Shown: positions 16,765-24,428 of the stretch, piece by piece
Position numbering within the stretch: position 1 is the stretch's first letter
Layout: each line of letters begins with the position of its first letter
Assembly: GCA_965194375.1 (NCBI GenBank)
Contig: CBDAEL010000001.1
Source of the DNA: Tabrizicola_A aquatica
Lineage (GTDB): Bacteria > Pseudomonadota > Alphaproteobacteria > Rhodobacterales > Rhodobacteraceae
DNA length: 64,000 nucleotides
Strand: one strand, 5' to 3'
Position numbers and translations under genes: made by a program
Notes under the pieces: generated by a model
The model's database searches: none
The model's input: the letters and a program-made list of their open reading frames with translations, nothing else
What the model was told of the DNA's origin: nothing

Positions 16765-16800
16765 GGGGGACCGGGGGCTGGCCCCCGGGGCTTGGCCCAA

Positions 16801-17922
16801 TCACACGGCCGGGATGATGCGCCCGCCTGCGCCGACGACGAATTTGCGATAAGGGCGCAGGCCGGGGGCGTTGACCTCGACCAGCGCTTGAAACACCTGT
16901 TCGGGCAGGATCACCATGCGTTCGGTAGCGCTGGTGCCGGTGTCGATGCCGTGGAGCGGATCGAGCTTCCAGATCTGGCGGTTGGCGGTGGAGAACCAGC
17001 CGTCTTTCACCTCTTCCTCGCGGTCTGACACCAGATCTTCGACCGTCCAGACCAGCGCCCAGTCAAGCCCATCGGGCGCTTGGGCGGCCTTGAGCACATC
17101 CGAGATCGGCCCTGATTGCAGGGTGAAGTCATGGCTGTGCATCGGCCCCAGCGTGATGCGGCGCAGGCGTTTGGGGTGGATTGCTTCGAAATCCTTGTCA
17201 AAGCCTTGGGCCATGGTCAGCAGTTTCAGCCCGCCCAAGGATTGCGCCATCAGGCCCTGTTGCACCAAGGGCCAGCGCCGGTCATCGGTGGGCAAGGGGG
17301 TGCGGCCGGAATCCTGAACGTCGAACAGATAGACCACGGGCAGATTGGTCTGGGCATCCCAGACCGCCCAGTGAATGAGGATGTGGCGCCGCGCGCCGAC
17401 ATCGGCGATGAACTGCGCCTGCGGGTCATTGCGGGCCCAGAAGAGGCCCCCGGCGGCCAGCGCTTCGTAGTAAAGTCGCTGCGAAAGCGCGAATTGCAGC
17501 GCGGTTGGCGTGGTCAGGTCACTGACGATCTGGCGCACCATGCGGTCTTTCAACTCGGCCTCGGAGGCCATCCCGGCCAGATGCTTGGCGACCTGTGCGG
17601 CATCAAGCGCCATGGTCATCAGTTCCTGCGCTACCGGAAAGCCGGAGTCGTGGCGGTCAAAGGTCAGGCGCGGGGCGGTGTCGCTGCGCCCGGTCATGAG
17701 GTATTTGTGGCTGAGGGCTGCGAAGGTTGTATTCAGCCCAGCCAGATACCGGCCAAGGATCCGCGCTTCGGTGCGGGTCAGCTTGCCCTCGGCCTCAACC
17801 TCGCCCGCCACGCGGCCCAGATGTCCGGTGATCCGGTCAAACTTGGCAAAGTAGCGCCGGGCGATGGCGGTGTCGTAAAGCTGGGCATGGTCTGAGACCA
17901 GCGCCTCTTTGAGGTCGGCCAC
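16801..17922 (-). CDS. Operon protein of unknown function (373 aa)
   Basis: A soluble-looking protein starting MADLKEALVSDHAQLY. The N-terminal half is mainly helical; the C-terminal half contains strand-rich stretches (RHILIHWAVWD, VVYLFDVQDSG) and ends GAGGRIIPAV. No signal peptide, membrane segment or known catalytic motif was recognised. It begins 4 bases after the coiled-coil gene stop, so the two are surely co-translated, and it precedes the AAA+ ATPase. It is likely a subunit or adaptor of the same system. Confidence 0.75.
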   Translation of the reverse strand: MADLKEALVSDHAQLYDTAIARRYFAKFDRITGHLGRVAGEVEAEGKLTRTEARILGRYLAGLNTTFAALSHKYLMTGRSDTAPRLTFDRHDSGFPVAQELMTMALDAAQVAKHLAGMASEAELKDRMVRQIVSDLTTPTALQFALSQRLYYEALAAGGLFWARNDPQAQFIADVGARRHILIHWAVWDAQTNLPVVYLFDVQDSGRTPLPTDDRRWPLVQQGLMAQSLGGLKLLTMAQGFDKDFEAIHPKRLRRITLGPMHSHDFTLQSGPISDVLKAAQAPDGLDWALVWTVEDLVSDREEEVKDGWFSTANRQIWKLDPLHGIDTGTSATERMVILPEQVFQALVEVNAPGLRPYRKFVVGAGGRIIPAV

Positions 17923-17925
17923 GGC

Positions 17926-18996
17926 TTAACCCCCGTAGGCGTTCTTGTCGTGTTTCTCGACGATCTTGGCAAAGCGGCGGGCAAAGCGTTCGTCCGCCTC
18001 GGCTTTTTGCTCCAAGATCTGGCGGGCAAAGACCATATGACCTTCGTGTGCCTCAAGCATGCCGGCCATTTTGTCGTTGGTGGCAGCCCCGATCGCGGCC
18101 ATTGCGGCCTGCGCCTCTTGGTCGGTTTTCACGCCGATTTCATTGATGCGGTGGGCCACATCTTGTTGCTGGGCGGTCTTGAGGCTGGAGGTCAGCGCGT
18201 CATAAAGCACCACGCGCTGTTTGGTGTCGGTTTGCAATTTGTTGATCAGCACCAATTGCGTGGCGGCCTGATTGGTCAGGCTGTCCACCCAGGTTTTGCC
18301 CTTTTCGATATAGCGTTCCAGCGTCTGGCTTTTGGCCAATTGCACCTGTTCGTCCTGCACCAGTGCGTTGTAACGTGCGTTCAACTCGGCCAGATCGGTT
18401 TCGAGTTTGGTGCGGGCAGCCGCGTCTTGTTCGACGGAAATCTTGTTTTCAAGCTCGATGATCTTGGGGTCCATCGCGGTGATCTCGGCGCGCGTGGCCT
18501 CCAACGCTGTCACTGCGCCTTCGCGCTGGGACAGCGTGTCGCCAAGGTTCACTTCCACCCGCGATTTTTGGGTGTTGAGCAGGTCCAACTGGCCTTGCAA
18601 GAGGCGCACGATCACGTCGGATTTGGCGATCAGGTCTTGCAGCTTGTCGTCAATCGAGGCGGTGCGGAGCCGTTCTTGCCGCATCGATTCCGATTTGGCG
18701 GAGGAGAAGATGCCGACAAAGCTTTCCATGCCCGTCTTGGAGCGCATCTCATCGAAGTCTTTGGAAAAGCCCGCTGTGACGTCATCCAGCCCCATGATCA
18801 ACTCGGCGATGTTGGCGTTCATCACCTCGGTGTGCTTGTTCACATCGTCGAGCGTGGCGTTTTCCACATCAATCGACAGGCCCTGATCGAGCTTGGTGCG
18901 GGCCGTTTCAATCTGGGCGGTTACGGCGGAAATCTTGGCCTGCGCCTCGGCAACCTGTTTCTGGCTTTCCTGAATCTGCGCGTCGAAATCGGCCAT
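17926..18996 (-). CDS. Long coiled-coil protein, TelA-like in style
   Basis: A 356-aa, highly helical protein rich in Ala, Gln, Glu and Lys with heptad patterns over most of its length (MADFDAQIQESQKQVAEAQA onward). No signal peptide or membrane segment. The charged helical bundles recall TelA-type toxic-anion-resistance proteins or PspA-like scaffolds, but I cannot claim homology. It is the first gene of the leftward operon and probably forms the filament or scaffold on which the ATPase acts. A possible operator (TGATGT and ACATCA arms) lies 31-53 bases upstream. Confidence 0.8.
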   Translation of the reverse strand: MADFDAQIQESQKQVAEAQAKISAVTAQIETARTKLDQGLSIDVENATLDDVNKHTEVMNANIAELIMGLDDVTAGFSKDFDEMRSKTGMESFVGIFSSAKSESMRQERLRTASIDDKLQDLIAKSDVIVRLLQGQLDLLNTQKSRVEVNLGDTLSQREGAVTALEATRAEITAMDPKIIELENKISVEQDAAARTKLETDLAELNARYNALVQDEQVQLAKSQTLERYIEKGKTWVDSLTNQAATQLVLINKLQTDTKQRVVLYDALTSSLKTAQQQDVAHRINEIGVKTDQEAQAAMAAIGAATNDKMAGMLEAHEGHMVFARQILEQKAEADERFARRFAKIVEKHDKNAYGG

Positions 18997-19026
18997 CTTG
19001 CTCTCCGTGTGACTGGGTCCAGAGGC

Positions 19027-19066
19027 TGATGTAATGATCTTTCACATCAATACATCCCCGTCTGGC
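19027..19066 (-). promoter_or_regulatory. Inverted repeats upstream of the coiled-coil/ATPase operon
   Basis: An inverted repeat TGATGT-N11-ACATCA (19027-19049) and a small GC hairpin (CCCCG, TCTGG, CGGGG) lie in the 179-base gap before the first gene of the operon. They may be an operator and the terminator of panC, respectively. The assignment is tentative. Confidence 0.3.
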
Positions 19067-19175
19067 GGGGAAACTGAAAAAATTGGGTGTGGGCCCAAAG
19101 GCTGGACCTGAATGAATGGGTTATCCTTGCCCAAACCGGGCGCGGTCGCAATGTCGTTGTGGGGCCGGGCGGGCG

Positions 19176-20015
19176 TTAGACCGGGATATTGTCGATCAGC
19201 CGCACGCCATCGAGCCATGCCGCGGCCAGCATGCGGCGGGGGCGGCGCACGTCGTCGGATGGCATCAGCGTTTCGGCGTCGCGCAGTTCGATGTATTCCA
19301 CCCGTTCAAACCCCGCCGCGCGGACCTTTTCGGCGGCCTCGCGAATGGCCATGCGGTCGGATTGCCCGGCCCGGATGTCATCGGCGGCGGCGGTGATGGC
19401 GGTGTAAAGCACATGCGCAACCGCGCGGCCCTGATCCGTCAGCCGCACATTGCGCGAGGACATGGCCAGACCGTCCGCCTCGCGGATGGTTTCGCAGCCG
19501 ACCACGGTGACGGGCAGGTTCAGATCGCGCACCAGCCGCAGAACGACCTGCAACTGTTGCCAGTCTTTCTGCCCGAAATAGCCGCGATGGGCTTCGGTCA
19601 TGCCGAAAAGCTTGGTCACCACGGTGGCCACGCCGTCAAAATGCCCCGGTCGCATCCGCCCCTCAAGCGGTTCAGAGACACCGCCCACGGAAACGGTGGT
19701 CATATAGCCGTCGGGGTAAACCTCCTCGGGTGAGGGGATAAAGACCGCATCGACGCCGACGCTGTTCAAAAGCGCCACGTCCGCCTCTTCGGTGCGGGGG
19801 TATTTCTTCAGGTCCTCGGGGTTGGTGAACTGTTTGGGGTTCACAAAGATCGTGGTGATGACGCGGTGGCATTCCACCTTGCCGCGCCGGGCGAGGGAGA
19901 GGTGACCGTCATGCAAGGCCCCCATGGTGGGGACCACGCCCACGATCTCGCCTGCTGCGCGCCATGCGCGCACGAGGGTGCGCAGCTCGGCCACCGTACG
20001 GATCACTTTGGTCAA
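19176..20015 (-). CDS. panC: Pantothenate synthetase (pantoate--beta-alanine ligase)
   Basis: A 279-aa cytoplasmic enzyme that joins pantoate and beta-alanine using ATP, the last step of vitamin B5 synthesis. The nucleotide-binding HIGH-type motif appears in VPTMGALHDGHLSL at about residues 29-42. The FVNPKQF strand is near residue 59, and the FGQKDWQQ and SSRNVRL loops are typical. It starts inside the stop of panB (ATGA overlap), which fixes the start. Confidence 0.96.
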   Translation of the reverse strand: MTKVIRTVAELRTLVRAWRAAGEIVGVVPTMGALHDGHLSLARRGKVECHRVITTIFVNPKQFTNPEDLKKYPRTEEADVALLNSVGVDAVFIPSPEEVYPDGYMTTVSVGGVSEPLEGRMRPGHFDGVATVVTKLFGMTEAHRGYFGQKDWQQLQVVLRLVRDLNLPVTVVGCETIREADGLAMSSRNVRLTDQGRAVAHVLYTAITAAADDIRAGQSDRMAIREAAEKVRAAGFERVEYIELRDAETLMPSDDVRRPRRMLAAAWLDGVRLIDNIPV

Positions 20016-20851
20016 GATGTCGGGCCTTTCGCGGGCAGCACGTCGGGGAAGCCGTGTTCATCGGCCGGGAAGGCGCGGGCGCGAACTTCGGCGGCATAGG
20101 CAGCGATGGCCTCATCTGCGGTGTGGCCCAGTTCGGCGTAGCGTTTGACGAATTTCGGGCGGAATTCGGTGAAGAGGCCGAGCATGTCGTCGATCACCAG
20201 AACCTGCCCGTCACAATCTGCCCCAGCCCCGATGCCGATGGTGGGGATGTCCAGCGCCTTGGTGATGCGCCCTGCAAGGCCCATCGGGACCTTTTCCAAG
20301 ACCACCGAGAACGCCCCGGCGGCCTGCACGGCCAGCGCGTCTTGCATCACGCGGTCAGCCTCATCGTCGCGGCCCACGACCTTGTAGCCGCCAAGGGTGT
20401 TCACCGCCTGCGGCGTCAGACCGATATGGGCCATCACCGGCACGCCGCGTTTGGTGAGAAAAGCGATGGTCTCGGCCATATGCGCGCCACCTTCCAGCTT
20501 GACCGCAGGCGCCCCGGTTTCGGCCATCAGTCGGGCGGCGTTCCGGTAGGCTTGCGCGGGGCCTTCCTCATAGCTGCCAAAGGGCATGTCGATGACCACC
20601 ATCGCCTTTTGGCACCCCCGCACAACCGAGCGGCCGTGAAGGATCATCATCTCCATCGTGACGCCAAGGGTGGAGGGCATCCCGTGCAGGACCATGCCAA
20701 GGGAATCGCCCACCAGCGCGATGTCGCAATGCGCATCAACCAGCCGGGCCATCGGGGTGGTGTAGGCGGTCAGAACGACAAGGGGCGTGCTGCCCTTGCG
20801 GGCGCGGATGTCGGGCGGCAGCACGGGGCGGAGGGGGGAGGTGGCGCTCAT
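20012..20851 (-). CDS. panB: 3-methyl-2-oxobutanoate hydroxymethyltransferase
   Basis: A 279-aa TIM-barrel enzyme that transfers a hydroxymethyl group from methylene-tetrahydrofolate to ketoisovalerate, giving ketopantoate. Family motifs are visible: LTAYTTPMARLVD (about residues 27-39), VGDSLGMV with metal and substrate ligands (about 47-54), and HIGLTPQ near 142. It is transcribed leftward and overlaps panC by 4 bases, forming the classic panBC pair. It is divergent from the cupin gene. Confidence 0.96.
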   Translation of the reverse strand: MSATSPLRPVLPPDIRARKGSTPLVVLTAYTTPMARLVDAHCDIALVGDSLGMVLHGMPSTLGVTMEMMILHGRSVVRGCQKAMVVIDMPFGSYEEGPAQAYRNAARLMAETGAPAVKLEGGAHMAETIAFLTKRGVPVMAHIGLTPQAVNTLGGYKVVGRDDEADRVMQDALAVQAAGAFSVVLEKVPMGLAGRITKALDIPTIGIGAGADCDGQVLVIDDMLGLFTEFRPKFVKRYAELGHTADEAIAAYAAEVRARAFPADEHGFPDVLPAKGPTS

Positions 20852-21003
20852 CGTCGGCTCCGGGCCTTTTGGAGATTCTGCCTGCTATTCAGGCACAGCC
20901 GCGCGGGGTTCGCAACATAATTGCGCTGCAACGCGGCGAAAGCCGGTGCTTGACCTGCGCCGCCGCAACAGCCTTTCTGTGCCAAACAGCCAGTGGAGGG
21001 ATC

Positions 21004-21345
21004 ATGCTGCTTGTGGAAGGTATCAGTCAGGACGGGATCACGCCCGAGGTCACGCGCCCCGATCCGGGAAAGGTTGTGTCGGGCGATCCGGTGCATTCGA
21101 CCTGGTCGCGGGAGGACCGGGACGGGCTTTACTGCGGCATGTGGCAGACCACGCCGGGCAAGTGGCGGATCAGTTATGCCGAGTGGGAATACATCTATAT
21201 CCACTCCGGCCATTCCATCCTGACCGACCAGCATGGCACGGTGACCCATCTGAAGGCGGGTGATCGGTTCATTATCCGCCCTGGGTTTGACGGGACATGG
21301 GACTGTGTGGAAACCACGCTGAAGGATTATGTGATCGTTGAGTGA
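21004..21345 (+). CDS. Small cupin-domain protein (DUF861 type)
   Basis: A 113-aa single cupin. A GGAGGG site precedes the ATG at 21004; the frame opens earlier but without a ribosome site. The WEYIYIHSGHSILTD and HLKAGDRFIIRPGFDGTWDCVE stretches match the DUF861/EutQ-like cupin fold, in which the second motif binds ligand. Function is unknown. The family often binds small nitrogen compounds or sugars. Appears monocistronic and ends at a strong terminator. Confidence 0.8.
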   Translation: MLLVEGISQDGITPEVTRPDPGKVVSGDPVHSTWSREDRDGLYCGMWQTTPGKWRISYAEWEYIYIHSGHSILTDQHGTVTHLKAGDRFIIRPGFDGTWDCVETTLKDYVIVE

Positions 21346-21380
21346 CGGGGGGATTTGCCCCGTCGCGCCGTGAAAGAACA

Positions 21381-21404
21381 AGGCCCGGAGCATGCTCCGG
21401 GCCT
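21381..21404. terminator. Rho-independent terminator (convergent)
   Basis: Perfect 24-base palindrome (arms AGGCCCGGAGCA and TGCTCCGGGCCT) followed by TTGTCTT on the + strand and preceded by TGTTC-type sequence on the other. It lies between the convergent ends of the cupin gene and the L,D-transpeptidase gene and can serve both. Confidence 0.85.
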
Positions 21405-21434
21405 TTGTCTTGATGGGGCTGTCCAAGAGAGGAC

Positions 21435-22517
21435 TTAGCCTTCGGCCTCTTCCAAGGCCGGGCAATCCTTTTCTGCGATGCCCTTGCGCTTACAGTCGGC
21501 CAAACGCTTTTTCTCGGCCCGCTCTGCCGCCTTGGCGGCTTTTTCGGCCTCGAGGGCGGCCAGCGCTTCGGCTTTGGCTTTTTCCTTGGCGGCAAGCGCC
21601 TCGGCTTTGGCTTTCTCTTTGGCGGCCAGAGCTTCGGCTTTTGCCTTTTCTTTGGCCGCTTTTTCGTCGGCCTTGGCGCGTTCTTCGGGGGTCATCGCGG
21701 CATAACGGGCCTTTTCCTCGGCCTCTTTTGCTGCAGCTTCAGCCGCGGCCTTGGCCTCGGCGGCCTCCTGCTCGGCGCGCGCGATAATGTCCAATTCCTT
21801 TTGGGCAATCGATTCGGGCGTCTCAGGCACGGCAAGGCCCCAAGCGTCATCCATATGGGCCCCTTCAAGCTCAAGGCTTTCGGCCTGCGAGCGCACCTTT
21901 ACGCGGGCGCCCATTTTGACTTGGTCATAAAGGTGAATGGCGTCTTGGTTGTACAGACGGATGCAGCCTGCGCTGGTGGCATGGCCGATGGTGGCGTTTT
22001 GAATGGTGCCGTGGATGCGGAACATGGTGTCGCGACCGTCGCGATACAGATACATCGCCCGCGCGCCCAAGGGGTTGTCCAGCCCGCCCTTCATGCCGCC
22101 AGCAAATTCGGCGTACAGATCAGGCCGGGTGCTGACCATGTTCGCGGTGGGCTGCCACGCGGGCCATTCTTCCTTGCGCGAGATCACGCCCGAACCCCGG
22201 AACGAAAGGCCCTCACGCCCCACGGCGATCGCATAGCGCATCGCACGGCCATTTTCCTGCACATGGTAGAGTTTGCGCGCGAAGGTATCGACCACGATGG
22301 TGCCCGGCTTTTCCGAGCCGTTGTACGCAACCTCAGTCCGTTCACGCCCGCCCGTCAGATGCCGCGCTTCGACCGCCTCGATCATGAACCCGCCGTCTTC
22401 AACCGCCTCATAGCCGGGGACGACCTGTGGGGTCGCAGTTTCGACAGAGGGGGAGGTGGCGCAGGCCGACAGGCCAAGAACAGCGCCAAGCGCCAAAAAA
22501 CGAAGAATCGGGGTCAT
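21435..22517 (-). CDS. L,D-transpeptidase (YkuD) lipoprotein with Lys/Ala-rich tail
   Basis: A 360-aa exported protein. A lipobox LGLSAC follows the signal peptide; the ATG at 22517 is preferred because an 11-residue upstream extension would spoil the signal. The YkuD catalytic domain spans about residues 60-210, with active-site Cys about 183 in the HATSAGCIRL motif. It makes 3-3 peptidoglycan crosslinks or attaches proteins to peptidoglycan. The C-terminal 120 residues are a helical Ala/Lys/Glu tail with three tandem copies of AAKEKAKAEAL, ending in a Cys-containing segment (CKRKGIAEKDC). The tail may span or bind the cell wall. Confidence 0.88.
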   Translation of the reverse strand: MTPILRFLALGAVLGLSACATSPSVETATPQVVPGYEAVEDGGFMIEAVEARHLTGGRERTEVAYNGSEKPGTIVVDTFARKLYHVQENGRAMRYAIAVGREGLSFRGSGVISRKEEWPAWQPTANMVSTRPDLYAEFAGGMKGGLDNPLGARAMYLYRDGRDTMFRIHGTIQNATIGHATSAGCIRLYNQDAIHLYDQVKMGARVKVRSQAESLELEGAHMDDAWGLAVPETPESIAQKELDIIARAEQEAAEAKAAAEAAAKEAEEKARYAAMTPEERAKADEKAAKEKAKAEALAAKEKAKAEALAAKEKAKAEALAALEAEKAAKAAERAEKKRLADCKRKGIAEKDCPALEEAEG

Positions 22518-22675
22518 ACTACATCTCGGGAAAGGGCAACTCGGGCACAAAAGCCGCCCCCTGCGCCTTGCGTCAAGGGGTTGAGCGCGGTTGCAAAAAG
22601 AAAAGCCGGGGGCGTTGCGGCGATGGCGAGGGGTTTGTCGCCTTGCAACCGCCGCGCGCAGTGGGGCAGGCGCGC

Positions 22676-22765
22676 ATGATGTGGGTCTTGGTGTTTGGTG
22701 TCATGTCGTGGGCCGGATATGGTGGGATCCTCTTGTTTCAGAGCAAGTTGCGGTTTGGGTGGTAA
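22676..22765 (+). CDS. Possible 29-aa membrane peptide
   Basis: A short frame starting MMWVLVFGVMSWAG with a GGGGCAGG purine stretch upstream and a hairpin just after its TAA. Nearly the whole peptide is hydrophobic, as in small single-helix membrane proteins. There is no homology evidence, so this is only a candidate. Confidence 0.25.
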   Translation: MMWVLVFGVMSWAGYGGILLFQSKLRFGW

Positions 22766-22771
22766 AGGAAA

Positions 22772-22797
22772 AGGGCCGGGAGGTTCCCCCCGGCCCT
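22772..22797 (+). terminator. GC-rich hairpin, possible terminator
   Basis: Inverted repeat AGGGCCGGG / CCCGGCCCT with an 8-base loop, seven bases after the TAA of the candidate 29-aa peptide. No T-run follows. Confidence 0.4.
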
Positions 22798-22940
22798 CGT
22801 AGGTTTGCTCGGTCGTTCGCTGCTGAAAACGCTCCACTGGAGCGTTTTCCCGCTGGCCGCTAGGCCAGCGGCGCTGCCTGCCTGCCCTCGCAGGTTTGCT
22901 CGGGCGTTCGCCCCTCAAAACGCTCCACTGGAGCGTTTTG
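22796..22940. repeat. Two direct 54-base repeats with a GGAGCG-type palindrome
   Basis: Copies at 22796-22849 and 22887-22940 share CAGGTTTGCTCGG-like and TTCGC segments and end in an identical 23-base palindrome: arms AAAACGCTCCA and TGGAGCGTTTT. The 37-base spacer holds a separate CGCTGGCCGC / CCAGCG hairpin. They could act as tandem transcription terminators or as a dispersed repeat family. Confidence 0.7.
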
Positions 22941-22966
22941 ACCCCGGCCAAGGCCGGGGTCGGGTC

Positions 22967-24172
22967 TCACCCTACAATATTGAACTCAGGCCCGTAGGGA
23001 TACTTGGTGATATCCTCGTTGCCGTCCTCGGTGATGACCAGAATGTCATGCTCGCGGTAGCCGCCCGCACCCGGCTGACCTTCGGGGATGGTCAGCATCG
23101 GTTCCATCGAGATCACCATGCCCGGCTCCAGCACCGTGTCGATGTCCTCACGCAGTTCCAGACCGGCTTCGCGGCCGTAGTAATGCGACAGGATCCCGAA
23201 GGAGTGGCCATAGCCGAAGGTGCGGTACTGCAACACCTGATGCTCTTCGAAGAAGGTGTTCAGCTTGTGGGTCACCTCGGCGCAAGAGACGCCGGGCTTG
23301 AGCAAGCTCATCCCATATTCATGGGCGGCGACGTTGATGTCCCAGATGCGGCGCGAGGCGGCGTCGCATTCCTTGACGAACATCGTGCGTTCCAAGGCGG
23401 TGTAATAGCCCGAGATCATCGGGAAGGTGTTCAGCGACAGTATATCACCGCGCTGCAACTTGCGGGCGGTGACCGGGTTGTGCGCGCCATCGGTGTTGAT
23501 GCCCGACTGGAACCACACCCAAGTGTCGCGGTATTCTGCATCGGGGAAACGCTTGGCGATTTCGAGTTCCATCGCGTCACGGCCTGCCATGGCGATGTCG
23601 ATCTCGCGCGCGCCTTCCTTCACCGCCTCGCGGATGGCAAAGCCGCCCACGTCGGCCACGTTGGCACCGTGGCGGATCAGCTCGATTTCAGCGGCGGATT
23701 TGTGCATGCGCTGCTGCATGACGGCGACCGAGATATCGACGCCCTTTTTCGGCTTAAGGAAGGCGTTCAGCTTTTCGGACTGCACCAGCGTCAAGTGATC
23801 CGCCTCGCAGCCGATGACTTTGTTTTCACCCGTGACCGACAGAACCGCGCGCCAGTAGTTGTCGCGCTGCCAGTCGGTGTAGGTGATGCTGTCGCCGTGG
23901 CTGCGGCGCCACGGCTGGGCGGCGTCGATGCCCGCTGAAATGGTCACGCATTCGGTGCGGGTGACCACAAGGCCGTAGGGGCGGCCAAAGGAGCAGTAGA
24001 GAAAGCCCGAGTAATAGGCGATCGAGTGCATCGAGGTGAAAACGCAGGCGTCAACGCCATGCACTTCCATGATCTCGCGCAGGCCCGCGATGCGGGCGTC
24101 ATATTCGGATGTGGCAAAGGGCAGAACCCGGTCGCCTTGGTGGAAACGGTATTGTTGCGGACGTTCCGTCAT
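22967..24172 (-). CDS. Creatinase (creatine amidinohydrolase)
   Basis: A 401-aa cytoplasmic enzyme of the pita-bread peptidase fold that hydrolyses creatine to sarcosine and urea. It closely resembles the known Pseudomonas creatinase over its whole length. Examples are FLYCSFGRPYGLVVT, YTDWQRDNYW, WFQSGINTDGAHNPV (with the catalytic histidine), FGYGHSFG, LSHYYGREAGLELREDIDTVLEPGMV and GAGGYREHDIL. The start at 24172 has GAGGT 7 bases upstream, while the frame opens 25 codons earlier. No transporter, sarcosine oxidase or creatininase gene is adjacent, so it may act on exogenous creatine as a stand-alone unit. Confidence 0.9.
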   Translation of the reverse strand: MTERPQQYRFHQGDRVLPFATSEYDARIAGLREIMEVHGVDACVFTSMHSIAYYSGFLYCSFGRPYGLVVTRTECVTISAGIDAAQPWRRSHGDSITYTDWQRDNYWRAVLSVTGENKVIGCEADHLTLVQSEKLNAFLKPKKGVDISVAVMQQRMHKSAAEIELIRHGANVADVGGFAIREAVKEGAREIDIAMAGRDAMELEIAKRFPDAEYRDTWVWFQSGINTDGAHNPVTARKLQRGDILSLNTFPMISGYYTALERTMFVKECDAASRRIWDINVAAHEYGMSLLKPGVSCAEVTHKLNTFFEEHQVLQYRTFGYGHSFGILSHYYGREAGLELREDIDTVLEPGMVISMEPMLTIPEGQPGAGGYREHDILVITEDGNEDITKYPYGPEFNIVG

Positions 24173-24428
24173 AACAGACCTCATCAAAGGGGTCTGGATC
24201 GCATCGTCCAAGACCCCGAAAGGTCCCGGCGTACAGGACTGTGGCAAGCCATGCTTGCAAGCAGCGGGGGGTGCCCCTGGGACGACGCCATCGCCCCGGC
24301 TCGGGCGAGAAGATAGCGAAGGGGGGCGTGGCTGTCTATGGGGTCGTCTGGTGGGTCGTCTGGTGGGTCCCCTGGGGGCTTGGCGTGGCGCGGGCGGGGT
24401 TGGGCCCCGCCCGCAGCGCAGTGTCGGA

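Larger units (their letters stand above)
22518..22966. other. Gene-poor spacer between the transpeptidase and creatinase genes
   Basis: This 449-base gap contains the transpeptidase promoter region, a possible 29-codon peptide gene (22676-22765), a hairpin (22772-22797), two copies of a 54-base repeat (22796-22849 and 22887-22940) and a GC hairpin next to the creatinase stop (22941-22960). Confidence 0.7.

Noticed and set aside
24338..24372. Short tandem repeat GGTCGTCTGGTG x2 upstream of the creatinase gene
   Set aside because: Only two imperfect copies in a 250-base spacer; no symmetry or link with a gene, so no claim.
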